Positions 33,078 to 44,720 are shown, numbered from the stretch's first letter. The stretch is 64,000 nt of DNA from Anastrepha obliqua (GCF_027943255.1 NC_072893.1:36602001-36666000); one strand, 5' to 3'. A program made the numbers and translations. The notes: a model not told the origin generated them from the sequence alone.

Positions 33078-33830
33078 GCTTATACGAAGAGCTGCTTATT
33101 TTGAAAGTAGTGGAAGTTCATATTTAAAATCAATGGATTTCTATAATCAAACTATAAATAAATACCATATAAACACAGAAAATAAATTTCTATTTATTTA
33201 TTTATTTTTTTTTTTTTTATTTATTTACATAAAAAGTAGTTATAAATGATTATATTACACAACTAAGGCAACTAGCAGCAGCGGCTATCGGCTATTATTT
33301 TTAAATTTCAGGCTTGTCATCCGAATTGCGCGGTAAAGAATGATAAAATGCAAGATTGCCGTGACGAAGTATAACAAAAAACAAAACAAAAAAACAAAAA
33401 TCAAAACAAAACAAAATTTGAGAAAGAATAAGCGAAAGTGAGTGGAATATAGAATAAATTGTCCGCACATACCTCTGCACGTGCATACATTTGCATACAA
33501 AAGATTTGTTTATTTTTCGCTCAATCGTCAAATTCGACAAAAATAAAGTAGCGGGTTTCGGTTTCTATTCTCTACATCGTGGTCCACAATTTGTGGGGCT
33601 TAAGTCTGCGAACAACAATTGGTTTTGCAGACATGCACTCTGAGCTTACCATTGCCTGCCGACTGCCAAGTGCAGACCGCTATTTGATGCTTTCTGTCCA
33701 CAGTGGAAACAAACAGAATATCAGGCACGCACAAATCCACTCGTCTATGTTTGTTTTGTTTGTTAAAAAATGTTCTCTTTTTTTAGTTCAACAAAATGTA
33801 TGCATGCAAAACGTCTTTCGAAAATGAGGG
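33078..33830. other. AT-rich sequence, no gene seen
   Basis: T-rich run near 33200-33225 and AAACAAAAC-type simple sequence near 33375-33415. No supported frame. Confidence 0.4.
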
Positions 33831-33831
33831 C

Positions 33832-34165
33832 TGTATGTCAGTAGTGAATAACTCCTAGACGGTACCTTTTTTATGCCATCTTTGAGATTTGTCAAGTAGC
33901 CAGATGTGCAATTTTACACGATAAAACAAGGCGTTAAAATCATTCACAGTTGTTATGAAAAGTGGTCGATCTTTAAGAACAACGCATCGCAAGTTTCTTG
34001 ATTCTTTTGTTGGAAATAATCGTCCGAATGGTTCGGCAATTCAAAGATTGGTGAAAAATTTTCAAGAAACTGGTTCTGTCGAGGATAGAAGAAGAACTGG
34101 CCGACCAAAAAGTAGGCATTCTGTTGAGAATATTGCTGATGGCTGTAGCGCACAGTGTTGCTGAA
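33832..34165 (+). pseudogene. rosa-type (DD41D) transposon, 5' fragment
   Basis: The leader GTCAGTAGTGAATAACTCCT is shared with 45975. The coding part reads SGRSLRTTHRKFLDSFVGNN, then GSAIQRLVKNFQETGSVEDR and SRHSVENIA, the helix-turn-helix of DD41D transposases. The catalytic domain is absent and the frame stops near 34162. Confidence 0.75.
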
Positions 34166-35820
34166 CAAATTTTTAACCCTTCAAAATCGATATCTCGACA
34201 TTAGGCATTCATGAATTAGCTGCTTGGTAGATTTTGCCTGTAGACGTGTTCACGATGGACATTTAAATGCTGTCATTTTTCACATATAATTGTTGAGAGC
34301 CGTTTTCGTAATAAAAAATAGTGAAACCTGAGAGAATATAAATTTTTTTACGGGTTTTATTTTAACATTCCGTTTAACACCTTTTTTAAAACCTTCCATT
34401 AGGCACCCGGATTTGTCTTTTTTCGTCCTGTTCGAGGATTCTTTTTAAAAAGTTATATCCATAAATCTATAGAAAATTAAATTTTAGGAAGCTACCTGGA
34501 AGCTCAAGTCGTTAGCTGAAACTGAAACATGGTAAATTCACGCCCAATGTCAAAAAGACCCGCATGCCTAACGGATAGTTAAAAAAACTCTAGGCACGTC
34601 TTATGAAAGACCCTTTACATAGAATATACAATATGTACAGTGAGTTACAATCATTTTTTTACGACTACTTTAAAATATTATGTATAACTAGAGAACTTTG
34701 GCCTCGCTTTGAGCCATATTCTGCCCCAAAAAATAGTGCGGTTTCAGCAAAAGAGAGTCGAACTTTGGTCAAATATATTTGCATATTTTTTTTGTTAAAA
34801 AAGTGCTATATACTTTTAATTTTCGTAACATTTTTTGAATACTGTCTATCTATAACATACAAAAACACAAAAAAACACATTTTGTTACCATTGAAAGTTT
34901 GTAATCGGAAGCAATAGTTTTTTTTTACTTTTTGAGGTCACTGTGCGTTTTGCTTTTTGTAAGTGTTATCAAAATATGTATGGAATTCAATGCCGATTTC
35001 TTTAAAAGTTATGAATGAACTGGACGCTTTAAATTCCAAATTTTTATATATAGATTTTGAGTGATAGAAATCTTTCTTGTGACCTTAACGCGCTCCATTA
35101 CGTCTATCTTTGTTTACTGCAGCTGTCTAACTCACAAGTGCCAAATACTCTCCGTACTCGTACTCTGCTTTATATTAAGTTTTAAATTGGTGTATTCTAC
35201 TTAATAAAAAATAAAAATAATGATAGGAAGTAGAAACAACTGCATACTCAAAATCTTGAAATGATCCTAAAAATGTTTACTAAAGGCCGAAGAACCATTT
35301 TTTATAGTTTGAAGCAAATAATTGACAGTAACTTTACATGTATAACGTTTGCTTACATACGTAAAGTGATTCACAAGTTGTCATAAGTGTCGTATTGTCA
35401 TATGTCCAAAAGTTTTTAATGGTTAAGTAAATATTTAGAGGACTTCAAACAGTAACCAATTACTTTTTAATGGTGTGAAAATTCATTATATGCCTTAATG
35501 GTAATTTCCGATCATCTGAAATATATTTTTAGCCGTTTAATGTTTTTGGCATACAAAAAAACGACACTTACAATACATTTGTGAATACCCTATATATGTA
35601 TGTCAACAGACAGTTCATACACCGATTAACATTTCTCGCTACCACAATGCCATCTGTTCTGTTTGCAAATACAAAGCACCAACTATAAAAGTTTACATTT
35701 TTTCTCCTTATTACTCTTTTGTGTTCCACAACAAAGTGCACAAAAACCAACTCCCTTTTAGTGAAAAAAAAACACTTTTCCAATAGGAAATAAATCAAAC
35801 AATAGGAAACTAACAGAGTT
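34166..35820. other. AT-rich sequence, no gene seen
   Basis: Short frames without domains. The words TACAGTGAGTTACAATC (34634) and GGTCACTGTGCG (34936) hint at paired termini of a small element, but the match is too short to annotate. Confidence 0.35.
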
Positions 35821-36187
35821 TTATAGATTTGATTTTATTTTTAATGTTTTTATTTTTTATTTTAATTTTTATTTTTAATTTTTTTCATTATTTTTTTAAT
35901 TTTATTTTTTTTTAATTTTATTTCCTATTTTTATTTTCTATATTTTTATTTATATTCTTTATTTTGTTTTTAATTTTTTATTTTATTTAGTTTATTTTTT
36001 ATAATTTAATTTTTTTAATTTTATTTTCATTTATAATTGTTTATTTCAATTGCTTTTTAATTTTTTTTATTTTATTTATTTATTTTATTTTTTTTATTTT
36101 ATTTTATTTTATGTTTTATTTTTCTATTTTTTTTTCTATGTTATTTATTTATTTTTTTTTTCCTTTTCTATTTTTATTCTTTATTTG
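35821..36187. repeat. T-rich low-complexity tract, left part
   Basis: Almost pure TTTTATTTT/TTTAATTTT sequence on the + strand. It resumes at 37182 after the inserted transposon, so the two parts were once one tract. Confidence 0.9.
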
Positions 36188-36189
36188 TA

Positions 36190-37179
36190 GGGGAGATCGG
36201 GGGGTCGTGAGACACGGGGGGTCATGAGACACGCTCACAGCCCTGAACTGAAGAGCGCGGCATCTGTCTGGTATCTGCGTAACTTCTTGCTAGCTTTCAA
36301 TCATAATATTTACATGACAAATATTTTGTTCATGCAGGTTATTTGTGTGTCCTCATACCGCGACTCCACTTGTGTGATTGAAAGTTTTGCTGATAATCGT
36401 TTTTGTTGTTTCTTACACTTTGTTGAACAAGCTAATTATAAAAGTGCATGCATCAAAACCTTCCTTGGTGAGTAGCCTTTTGACCCACAACAAGAGTTTT
36501 GCGTAAATATTAAATGCATCCATAAAACAGTGGCCACATTGAAAATAAAGCAATTGGGGGGTCGTGAGACAGCGTATTCGGGGGGTCATGAGACATGCTA
36601 TTTCCGTAATCTAGGAACATTTAATAGTATTCTACTCTGAAGATGAAGACTTTTGTATTATCTGCAAAGGTGTAATGCCCAAAAAATTAAACCGAAACAA
36701 TTCGATTCACTGTAATACTTGCGATAGACCTGTTCACTTGAAATGTGCAAATTTAACAGCCGGCTATTACACCTGCATCCATTGTGAATCTGATTAATCT
36801 AATATTTTCTTTTTCGGATATTCATTGACTTGATTGATTAGGTATATTATTCATATTGTTCATATCAATTATATTGTAGAAGCCAATATATGCCTTTTTA
36901 ACGATTGAAATAAAAAATTTTTATAAAATCAGGCCGTTTTCTTTCTGATGAAATTTGTGTCTCACAACCCCCCGAACATGCGAAAATCCGAAAAAAATGA
37001 TTTTTGAGCAGGCAGGCAAAACTTAGAGATTTTTCTATAATTTTAAGAAATTAATCTTTTGTCAAAGTGTTGTTATACTTAATCACAATTAAAAAATTTT
37101 AATGTGCAGAAAAATGGATAGGTTATATTATGTTTATGGTCAAAAAACAAAACCCGTCTCATAACCCCCCGATCTCCCC
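36190..37179. mobile_element. DNA transposon with G-rich inverted termini and PHD-finger exon
   Basis: This 990-bp unit starts GGGGAGATCGGGGGGTCGTG and ends in CATAACCCCCCGATCTCCCC. The inverted termini match over about 24 bp with two mismatches and are flanked by TA (36188-36189 and 37180-37181). The motif GGGGGGTC(G/A)TGAGACA occurs at 36199, 36216, 36556 and 36580, and inverted at 36958 and 37156. It encloses the last exon of a PHD-finger protein (36627-36797). A TA target suggests the Tc1/mariner/pogo group. The family itself I do not recognise, and no catalytic domain is visible, so it is nonautonomous. Confidence 0.85.
36627..36797 (+). pseudogene. PHD-finger C-terminus carried by the transposon
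   Basis: The open frame ends SEDEDFCIICKGVMPKKLNR, then NSIHCNTCDRPVHLKCANLT and YYTCIHCESD with a stop at 36795-36797. The Cys4-His-Cys3 ligand pattern C-x2-C-x15-C-x2-C-x4-H-x2-C-x9-C-x2-C fits a compact PHD finger. It is preceded by an acceptor-like TTTAATAG, so it is probably the last exon of a larger transposase gene whose other exons were deleted. All eight zinc ligands are intact, which is notable in an otherwise non-coding element. Some insect pogo-like transposases carry such a C-terminal finger; that link is inference. Confidence 0.7.
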
Positions 37180-37181
37180 TA

Positions 37182-37640
37182 TATTTTTGTTATTTTTAAT
37201 TTTTTATTTTTAATTTTTTTATTTTTTTTCTATTTTAATTTTTTTTTCTATTTTACAAATTTATTTTTTTTTTTATTTATCTTTTTTAAATTATTTATTA
37301 TTTTTTGTTTTAATTTGTTTTAATTTTTTTTTATTTTATTTATTTACTTTTTTGCCCCCCTTTTATTTTTATTTAAATTTTTTTGTTTATTTTTTCAATT
37401 TTTTTTTTAATTGATACTTTTAGTTTTTATTTATTTATTTTTATTTTCGTATTTTTTTATATATTTTTTTTTTTTGTTTTGTATTTTTTATTATTTTTTT
37501 ATTATTTTAATTTTTTATATATATACCTATATATTGTTGTTTGTATTTTTTTTTATTTTCCTTTTATTTTTTCCCCCCTATTTTTATTATTTTTTTATTT
37601 TAAAAAATTTTTGTTTTTAACATCTTTTTTTTAGTATTAG
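37182..37640. repeat. T-rich low-complexity tract, right part
   Basis: Continuation of the tract at 35821-36187, with the same TTTATTTTTTTATTTT character and two C6-C7 runs. The phenylalanine-rich frames here are composition artefacts. Confidence 0.9.
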
Positions 37641-37649
37641 TTTATATTT

Positions 37650-37735
37650 GAACTAAACAGCTGCAGTACGCAAACAGACAAGCACTGGAGCGCGTAAAGA
37701 TCAAAATTAAGATCTTTCCTCACTCAATATTTTTT
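37650..37735 (+). repeat. Dispersed repeat, pair with 26772-26870
   Basis: GAACTAAACAGCTGCAGTAC, then AAACAGACAAGCACTGGAGC and GCGTAAAGATCAAAATTAAG. Same order and orientation as the partner in the rosa fragment. Confidence 0.7.
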
Positions 37736-38305
37736 TGGTTAGTAAAAGTTATTGAAAGACAAAATTGGATGTTAAATTTTTCGCCACCTTGTATATATTT
37801 TACTCTATTCTACTTATAACTGTGGAAGGATTTGATTTTTCTTGTTCTATTCTCATATGAAATACGAAGCATTTATCCAGGGCGTCAGCATTATTATTTT
37901 TTTTTTTTTGTTTTGGTATATGAGAAATTGCCATGCATTTTGGAAAATATTTTCGAATACCGCATTATAACTTCATCGGGTGCGATCTGCATATAGATTT
38001 TATATTTGCATTTTTCCCAAAAACGAAATATTGTTTCTTATATACATACACTTGTGTTCAAAATAATAGGACCACGACAAATGATCAAGTTTTAACTTTT
38101 TTTTGTATAAAATTTTGTATAGTTTAATAGTATAGATAGTTCTACAACAAAAACTATATAACTCAAATAATCCAAACCATAAACCAACCCAAACTTTGAG
38201 CGAAATTCACAAAACTTTAGTAAATTGCAAAAAAAAAACAGAATTACTAAAATTTTATTAAGAGTTTTTAGGAATATTCTGAGTATGCAGTTTTATAGCC
38301 CATTA
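37736..38305. other. AT-rich sequence, no gene seen
   Basis: No supported frame or element. Confidence 0.4.
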
Positions 38306-38309
38306 AATT

Positions 38310-38633
38310 TATATATATATATAATTGGCGCGTACACCCTTTTTGGCTGTTTCGCCGAGCTCCTCCTCCTATTTGTGGTGTGCGTCTTGATGTTGTTTCA
38401 CAAATGGAGGGACCTACAGTTTCAAGCCGACTCCGAACGGCAGATATTTTTATGAGAAGATTTTTCATGGCAGAAATACACTCGGAGGTTTGCCATTGCC
38501 TGCCGATGGGCGACCGCTATTAGAAAAATGATTTTTTTTTTTTATTAATTTTGGTTTCACCGAGATTCGAACCAACGTTCTCTCTGTGAATTCCGAATGG
38601 TAATAACGCACCAACCCATTCGGCTACGGCCGC
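38310..38633 (-). mobile_element. tRNA-derived SINE, full length
   Basis: On the minus strand the tRNA-like head starts at 38633 with GGCCGTAGCCGAATGGGTTG (A box). The B box GGTTCGAATCTCGG lies near 38570. Body words such as GGCAATGGCAAACCTCCGAG follow, then a GGCGCCAATTAT-like end and a (TA)n tail at 38310-38323. TTAATTTA-like sequence on both sides suggests a weak target duplication. Confidence 0.85.
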
Positions 38634-38664
38634 CGCTTAATTTAGTATATCAAAATTGGTCCTG

Positions 38665-39240
38665 CACAAAAGAGACGTCGTATGGAGGCCTGAACTTCGG
38701 CGATGACATCTGCCTCCTCTCTCACAAACTCACCGGCATGCAAGCGAAGGTGGACAAGGTGGCACTGGCACGCACGGTTGGACTGGAGATGAAGGCTCTC
38801 ATAGCCTCAACCACAATAAAACAAGTCCTATAACGGTTGTATGGTGTCCGATGGAATTTGTCGAAATTTTCTGCTACCTCGGCTGCATCATCACAACAGA
38901 CGGCAGAGTAGATGAAAATGTGAACTGCAGGCTAAGCAAGGGTGGCTTTCGGGCGAATGCATACAGTATGGGCGAGTTCGTAAATCTCCAGGCGCTCTAA
39001 AATGTGGACTACCAGCTCATGAGTGAAGTCAGTATTGTTGTATGGAAGTAAAACATGGCTGGTCTCCAACACCATTACACGCAAAAAATGGCGATGGATA
39101 GGACACAAACTTATAAAACTACCAGACAGCATCACGAGAATGGCACTGGACTGGAACCCGCAAGGGAGCAGAGGTTGCGGTCGGCCAAAGAATACTTAGA
39201 GAAGGTCGATGTTGGTATCAACATCATATCCAAAAAATAG
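38665..39240 (+). pseudogene. RTE-type LINE fragment (family a)
   Basis: Begins FGDDICLLSHKLTGMQAKVD, the catalytic motif C with FGDD in place of FADD. It continues in broken frames through a CRLSKARVAFGRMHTVWASS-like segment and TRKKWRWIGHKLIKLPDSIT to MALDWNPQGSRGCGRPKNT. It matches the RTE at 10931-12230 throughout. Truncated at both ends. Confidence 0.78.
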
Positions 39241-39479
39241 TCATAAAAAATCAGCGCAATTTTTGAGTGACTTCAAACTTAGATTTTTTTATATTGAAAT
39301 TTGAAGCAGTTTTCTAAAAGTTTTTATTAAACAGTGAAACATTTTGATGATAATATTTTTAAATTTGTGAAATTTTTGTTGATTTTATACAGGTTTTTAA
39401 GCTTTGAGTTGCATGGTTTTTGTTGTAGAATGCATTTTTCTTTTATTGTTGTGCCAGCATAAACATTCCCCATATTTAC

Positions 39480-39575
39480 ATACGGGGAATGCTGCTGAAG
39501 TGACTGTCCTTGGCTAGACATAAATCCGGGTCGTTCCGATTACGTAGAACCGACTGTCGTGGAAGCAAAGTAAAA
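39480..39575 (-). repeat. Dispersed repeat, type B
   Basis: The minus strand reads CCACGACAGTCGGTTCTACG, then GAACGACCCGGATTTATGTC, TAGCCAAGGACAGTCACTTC and AGCAGCATTCCCC. Partner of 10240-10335. Confidence 0.6.
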
Positions 39576-40751
39576 CTTGGTAATTCGTCGCGCTGCTGTT
39601 ATTTTGAGACAAGTGTACTATATGTATGTCAATATAAATCACATGCGAGTCGAATTTCTTGCTTAAAGGCCTGCTGAATCGACCAGCAGTCAACTAACAA
39701 CCAAACAAATTCTATTTCAATTATCCGATATTCAGTGTCAGATAATTTTGCATAGAAGTTAAATAAGACAATAAATATATTTTTTGCGCTAAAAAAGAAA
39801 AAGTTGGTCTATTAAGGGTGACATTTTTTAAGTTTTATTATTCATTAAAATTTTTTTATTTTATCCTTTTGAAATTTGTCTCCAGACATCTCTAGAAATC
39901 GATTTTTTGTTTTGTTTTTAGTTTAAGATCATCAGAGATTTCGCATTTTTATTTTGAACTTCACATTTAAATTTGCATTTTTGGTACATTTTTTTTTTTT
40001 TTTGTTTTAAATTTAAATTGTCAGAAATTTCGTATTTTTATTTTGAACTTCACATTTAAATTTTCATTTTTGGTACATTTTTTTTGTTTTTAATTTAAAT
40101 TGTCAGAAGTTTCGCATTCTTATTTTGACCTTCACATTTACATTTTCATTTTTGGCACATTTTTTTTCTTTTGTTATTTTTTTAGTAAAACTATTATTTT
40201 GCTAAAAAATTAATAATTTCTACATTTTTAGTTTGCTTCGTTTCGATCTCGCATATCAACACACAATTTGAAGTAATTAACCGAAAAATCATTTTAAATT
40301 TGTATGCGTTTTTTCTTCTCTTTGTGCACAATGCCTCTTGATTGAATTAAGTACATAAATAAATATTCTTTATTGACATACGCACATATTTACGCGCATT
40401 TGCATACGCATATACATATACAATTTACTGATACATATGTTTGTATGTATGAAAATCACTTCATTACACTAATTTCTGTAAAAATATTTAGTGACCAAAC
40501 GCACTTTCCCGTAATACATACAATTCAAATTGATTTTTTCATAATTAATTTCTAATATTTTTGTTTTTGTTGGTGTATGTCATTTATTCATATGCAATTG
40601 TTTTATTTGTTACTCTTTTGCATATACACCTACATACATATACAAATGAAATGAATGTACGCCACAAAACCCGCTCAATTTATTATATTTACTACTCCTC
40701 GTAACGTTAATTGAATTGCGAACGCGAACTCACATACGATTGCGACTATAG
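39576..40751. other. AT-rich intron end
   Basis: Contains three loose copies of TTCACATTTAAATTTNCATTTTTGGTACATTTTTTT near 39960, 40050 and 40130, a small tandem repeat with a period of about 85 bp. No coding frame before the exon at 40752. Confidence 0.5.
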
Positions 40752-42522
40752 AGTTGAAAGCGGCAAAGCAGACTGAACGACAACAGCATAACCAGCACCG
40801 CCACTCAAGCAATGAATCGGCCAAACGCCACGAAGCTGTTGCTGCTTTCTTGGACGAAGTGCCCACGGCGAGTGCCTTCGAAACGGTTATCTGTGATATT
40901 GATGTAGACGATGATGATGATAATTATTACGATGACGATGAGTTTGAGAACGGCGACTATATCGACGATTGTGCCGAAGATGATGATGGTAATGATGATG
41001 ATATAGGCAAAGCTAGAGACGCATCAAACTACCTCATTGAACCAAGAGTGATCATCGAGCCCATTAAAGCCACCCAGTTAACCGGCTACTTCCGCGATGA
41101 ATGTGCCGGTAAGAGAAATAATAACACTAACAACAATACAGCGAGTAACAGTGATATTGTTGTTTTCGATAACTTCAAATTGAACTACGAATACGGCGGC
41201 GACGTAGCCAGTGAGAGCGGTTCAGATTTTGTGAGCTTTGAGGAGAACTCTAGTAATTTTGACGTTGGAATTGCAATAAAACCGGACAATAATAAAGTGA
41301 ACGACCAGCAGCAAGTAAGGTATAATAGCAACAAAAAGGAACAACAACAGCACAAGAAAGAGCAGCAGCAATTGAACAAATTTGAACAGCACGAGCAAAG
41401 TAGTGCGAACAAGCAGGGTAAGCCTAACAAACTAGAGCAACAACAAATAGAGGAGCGCCAACATCAAAAGAGTCTGCGCGAGCGCACCGAAAACTACGAT
41501 ACACACATCCAACAACAGCAGCAACTGTTGCTACAGCAGGCATACGAGCAGGAAAAGTTAGAGCGACACCTGAAAAAGCGAAATGGCACCGCTATCAACA
41601 ATCAAAAGACCGAGCAGATTCTAAAAGAGTCGCGCAACCCACAACAACAACTGCAACAGCAGCTGGAAGTGCACCAACAGTGTATTGCCGAGCAACAACA
41701 ACACCTCCATCAAAATCAATTGCAGTCTCATAGAAAGCTTGAGCAGAAGCAACAACTTATGCTGCAGGAGCAGCAAATACTAAACCAACAACAGCAACAA
41801 TTCGAACAAAAACAAACTCAGTTGGCGACACCCAAGCCACTAACACGAAAACAGCTGCAATTGCAAGCTCTGCAGCCAGCGAGAGTTGCGCACGCTGCGC
41901 GTCACAGTGCGCGCGCCAGCTCTTCCCTGCCACCCTCCTCTCGTCTGTCTGCTCTAATCGACACAAGCCGCGGACGTGCGACTGCGCGCCCAAACTGTCT
42001 TACCAGCAGTCAGCAAATGGCCACGCAAGGCGAAAGAGGCGTCAAGATATTGAAAAAACGTCGCAATCCACTTAACCCGCCACCGCCGCCACCTTCGGTC
42101 ACACCTACGAATTCGGCGCGCTCACCGCGCAACGCTGACCGACTCGGCGAGCCATCGCTTAGACCATCACTCACAGAGATAGATATGCTGGCCGCTGGTG
42201 GTGATGCTAGCGCATCCATGCCATCAAATTGCTCAAACTCGGAAATGCTGAAGGTGAGCTCAAAATTGAAGTCAGATTTCTTTGAAATGATGTCGCCGCA
42301 CGCGAAAGCAATTTACATTGGCAACAACGAAGAACAGCGTTTAGCGAAACCGCAGAACCAATCCAAGTCGCAAACGAAAAAGCCCGAGACTTTAGCAAAT
42401 CGTGAGCTAGTTGAAGCGCTCACCAATTGCCTTTTTAATTACAACAACTCCATGAGTCAGAAATTTTGCGAGAAAGAGGGCAAAGAGGTTGGAGAGGGAA
42501 TGCCTGTAGTAGACTTATCAAC
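40752..42522 (+). CDS. Host gene, large exon (acidic, glutamine-rich)
   Basis: An open exon of 1,771 nt. No ATG is near its left edge, and a stop at 40712 limits it. Acceptor ACTATAG|AG at 40751 fits phase 1 from the 25135-25270 exon. Donor AC|GTGAGT at 42523 is consensus, and the frame hits TGA immediately beyond it. Features in order: acidic run around residues 50-77 (DIDVDDDDDNYYDDDEFENG), asparagine/acidic region, glutamine-rich and probably coiled-coil segment about 190-375, basic/serine region, six-proline run near 444, and a helical C-terminal part with KSDFFEMMSPHAKAIYIGNN. GC content is higher than in the flanks. The low-complexity composition suits a scaffold or regulatory protein, but I recognise no family. 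Confidence 0.85.
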
Positions 42523-42639
42523 GTGAGTATTATTTAAACTTTTTAATAAGAATATCTATTATATTGATCAAGTTCATGATGTCTCTTTTTACGAGGTAAA
42601 TAAACAAAATAGGTAACAAACCAGCTCATAGACAATGAG

Positions 42640-43740
42640 AGTTAAAGCCTGTAACATCAGAAGGATGGACGGCTGTTTAAATGCTATGATAAATGCATTT
42701 AGCCAAAAGAAGGTGTGGCACAGTATATTTATTCAAGAATGGCGTCGGGCAATGGCATCGATGGCCTGTGCTCCAAAGTGAACATCTACCTCACCGACCT
42801 TTCTCGCTTTTTCACTGCGAGGAATCTCCAACTTTCCCCCACTAAGTCCACGGCAGCTCTCTTTACCACCTGGACAAAGGAGGTCAAACTGCCTCTCAAG
42901 GTAAAAGTCGATGGCATACCAATTCCAACTGTAAACAATCCCAAAATTTTGGGTGTAACCTTCGACAGTTTGCTCTCCTTTTCTGCGCACACAACCGAAA
43001 TTGCCACTAAGGTCCAAAATCGCCACAAGGTCCTCAAATCGCTTGCTGGCAGCGCTTCAACATCTTCATAATGAGGCACAGATGCTCCCTGTGCTCCATT
43101 ACGCAACAAACTGCTCAGCAAGCAGTTCCTGTTAGGGTGCTACCGCAGTTTTCACCCTTGCAGACACCTGCTTGAGCCAGAGCCGCCTCCTAGACACGTC
43201 AGGAGACACCTTTTAAACTATGCCGACGAGATCCAGGACAAAACTGACAGAAATTTACTAGACCAGACAGTGTTTAGACAGACACTGAACGACATTCACC
43301 GGGAGACTGTTACCACCTTCTTAAGCTCCCGTCCACCGAATGCCGTAATCGGAGTCCAACCAACACCTACAGCAGATGAAGAGCTCCAGCTTCCCCGTGA
43401 GACCCGCGTAGCACTGGCACAATTATGTTCTGGATATTGTAGCAGGTTAAACTCCAACTTACCCAGAATTGACCCCGACATACCAAACACATGTCCGGCA
43501 TGTGAAGACACTAACCACCTTTTCACAAGCCCCTTAAAAACTACTCATCTAACACCCTTCTCCCTCTGGACCCAACCTGTCGAAGCACGAAGTTTCCTGG
43601 GCCTACCTTTAGATAAGCCAGACGAAGACGACCGGTGACTGACTGACGGGGCTTGTATTACTGCTACAACAAACACTTATGAAGCACTGTTTGTAAAGAC
43701 AGGATGTGCTGAATCCTAAATAAACGAAGTCTCTTATTTT
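42640..43740 (+). pseudogene. Jockey-type LINE, 3' half
   Basis: Frame one (42715-43071) encodes KVNIYLTDLSRFFTARNLQL, SPTKSTAALFTTWTKEVKLP and ILGVTFDSLLSFSAHTTEIA with KVQNRHKVLKSLAG, the segment after the catalytic centre. After a deletion and frameshift, 43270-43638 encodes RQTLNDIHRETVTTFLSSRP, ALAQLCSGYCSRLNSNLPRI and PNTCPACEDTNHLFTSPLKT, the C-terminal knuckle. It ends at a stop at 43636-43638, followed by 3' untranslated sequence with AATAAA-like TCCTAAATAAAC near 43713. Related copies are at 3825-4556 and 25620-25830. Confidence 0.85.
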
Positions 43741-43844
43741 ATATCTTTAGAAAGGTTGCCATAAAATTTGCTTTCTGTCTTTGAAGAAAATGAAAGCCTT
43801 GTTAAATTTAAAACCTAAAATTTTCCTTGAACTATTGGAGTTAT

Positions 43845-43985
43845 TCCAGTGTAACGATATATAGCCTTACTCGCTAACGGCGAATCTTCCTCGATAACTT
43901 TGTTGTTGCTTTCGCATGCAAATTTTTCGTCAACTTAGTCGAATAGAGAGATAGCGAGCAGAGAAGTGCCGAATAGAGGAGGCCT
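43845..43985 (+). repeat. Dispersed repeat, pair with 27435-27575
   Basis: Same ordered words as the partner (CTTACTCGCTAACGGCGAAT, CAACTTTGTTGTTGCTTTCG, CATGCAAATTTTTCGTCAAC, GCAGAGAAGTGCCGAATAG). Non-coding and of unknown class. Confidence 0.65.
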
Positions 43986-44490
43986 AGTCTAAAAGTTATA
44001 TCCACTTCTGGTTCCACTTCGTTCGTCTTATTAGGGTTGCTGCGCAGGGATGCATTTTATCCTACATATATCGTAATTCCGCTATCAAAATTATACAGTT
44101 TTATGGCTGTTACTGTTCCGCCATATCATACATTTGTATACACTGTAATTTTCGCTTCCATGCCTATTTAGATGCATCTGCTCTCGTGTTTCCCTGCATC
44201 AGTGGCTACTTTGTTTTCTGACTCTTTAACTGTAAATACCCGTGTTGGTAATTAGCATTGAAGGGCTAGTCCCTTGTCACCTCTGAAGCGATGCTAATTA
44301 CTGAATTGCGTAGTAATTGTTTATTTTTTTTCGATAAAAAGCAAAATGCAAACTGAACATTTAGAAAACTAATTATATAAGTGCATTTGTACCTGTAACA
44401 AAAAAATTGAATTAATGCAGTGACAATAAAATTTTTAATATTATTATAATTAATTTTAGGTTTCAAATTTACAGTAAAGAACTCCATGTA
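43986..44490. other. Unassigned intron sequence
   Basis: No supported frame, paired termini or repeat. Confidence 0.4.
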
Positions 44491-44491
44491 G

Positions 44492-44720
44492 GTACGAGAG
44501 TGGGTCAATAAATCGCAGAAAAATGAAAAGACTAAAACTTTATTCGTCACCAAAAAAACACATTTTATTTTCCAACATAGTCTCCTTTTGGCTCGATACA
44601 TTTCATGAAGCGCTTCTTCAATTTGGTGAATCCCTCGAAATCGCATTCAGTATGCGTTTGTTTCTTCGACGATTTCTTCATCCGAACCAAATCTTTTATC
44701 ATCGAGTCATTTCTTAAGGT
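44492..44720 (-). pseudogene. Mariner 3' end
   Basis: The edge GTACGAGAGTGGGTCAATAA resembles a mariner terminus and the edge at 2922. The minus frame reads DFEGFTKLKKRFMKCIEPKG then DYVGK, like the C-terminal tail of mariner transposases (KR..KCI...GDY). No catalytic domain remains. Confidence 0.6.

Noticed and set aside
34634..34945. Small Tc1-like MITE with ACAGTGA ends
   Set aside because: The inverted match covers only a few bases and has no clear TA-flanked symmetry.
37383..37634. Two overlapping phenylalanine/tyrosine-rich frames resembling membrane proteins
   Set aside because: They translate a TTTTATTTT low-complexity tract; composition alone explains them.
41757..41993. Minus-strand frames within the Q-rich exon
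   Set aside because: Shadows of CAG/CAA-rich coding sequence on the + strand.
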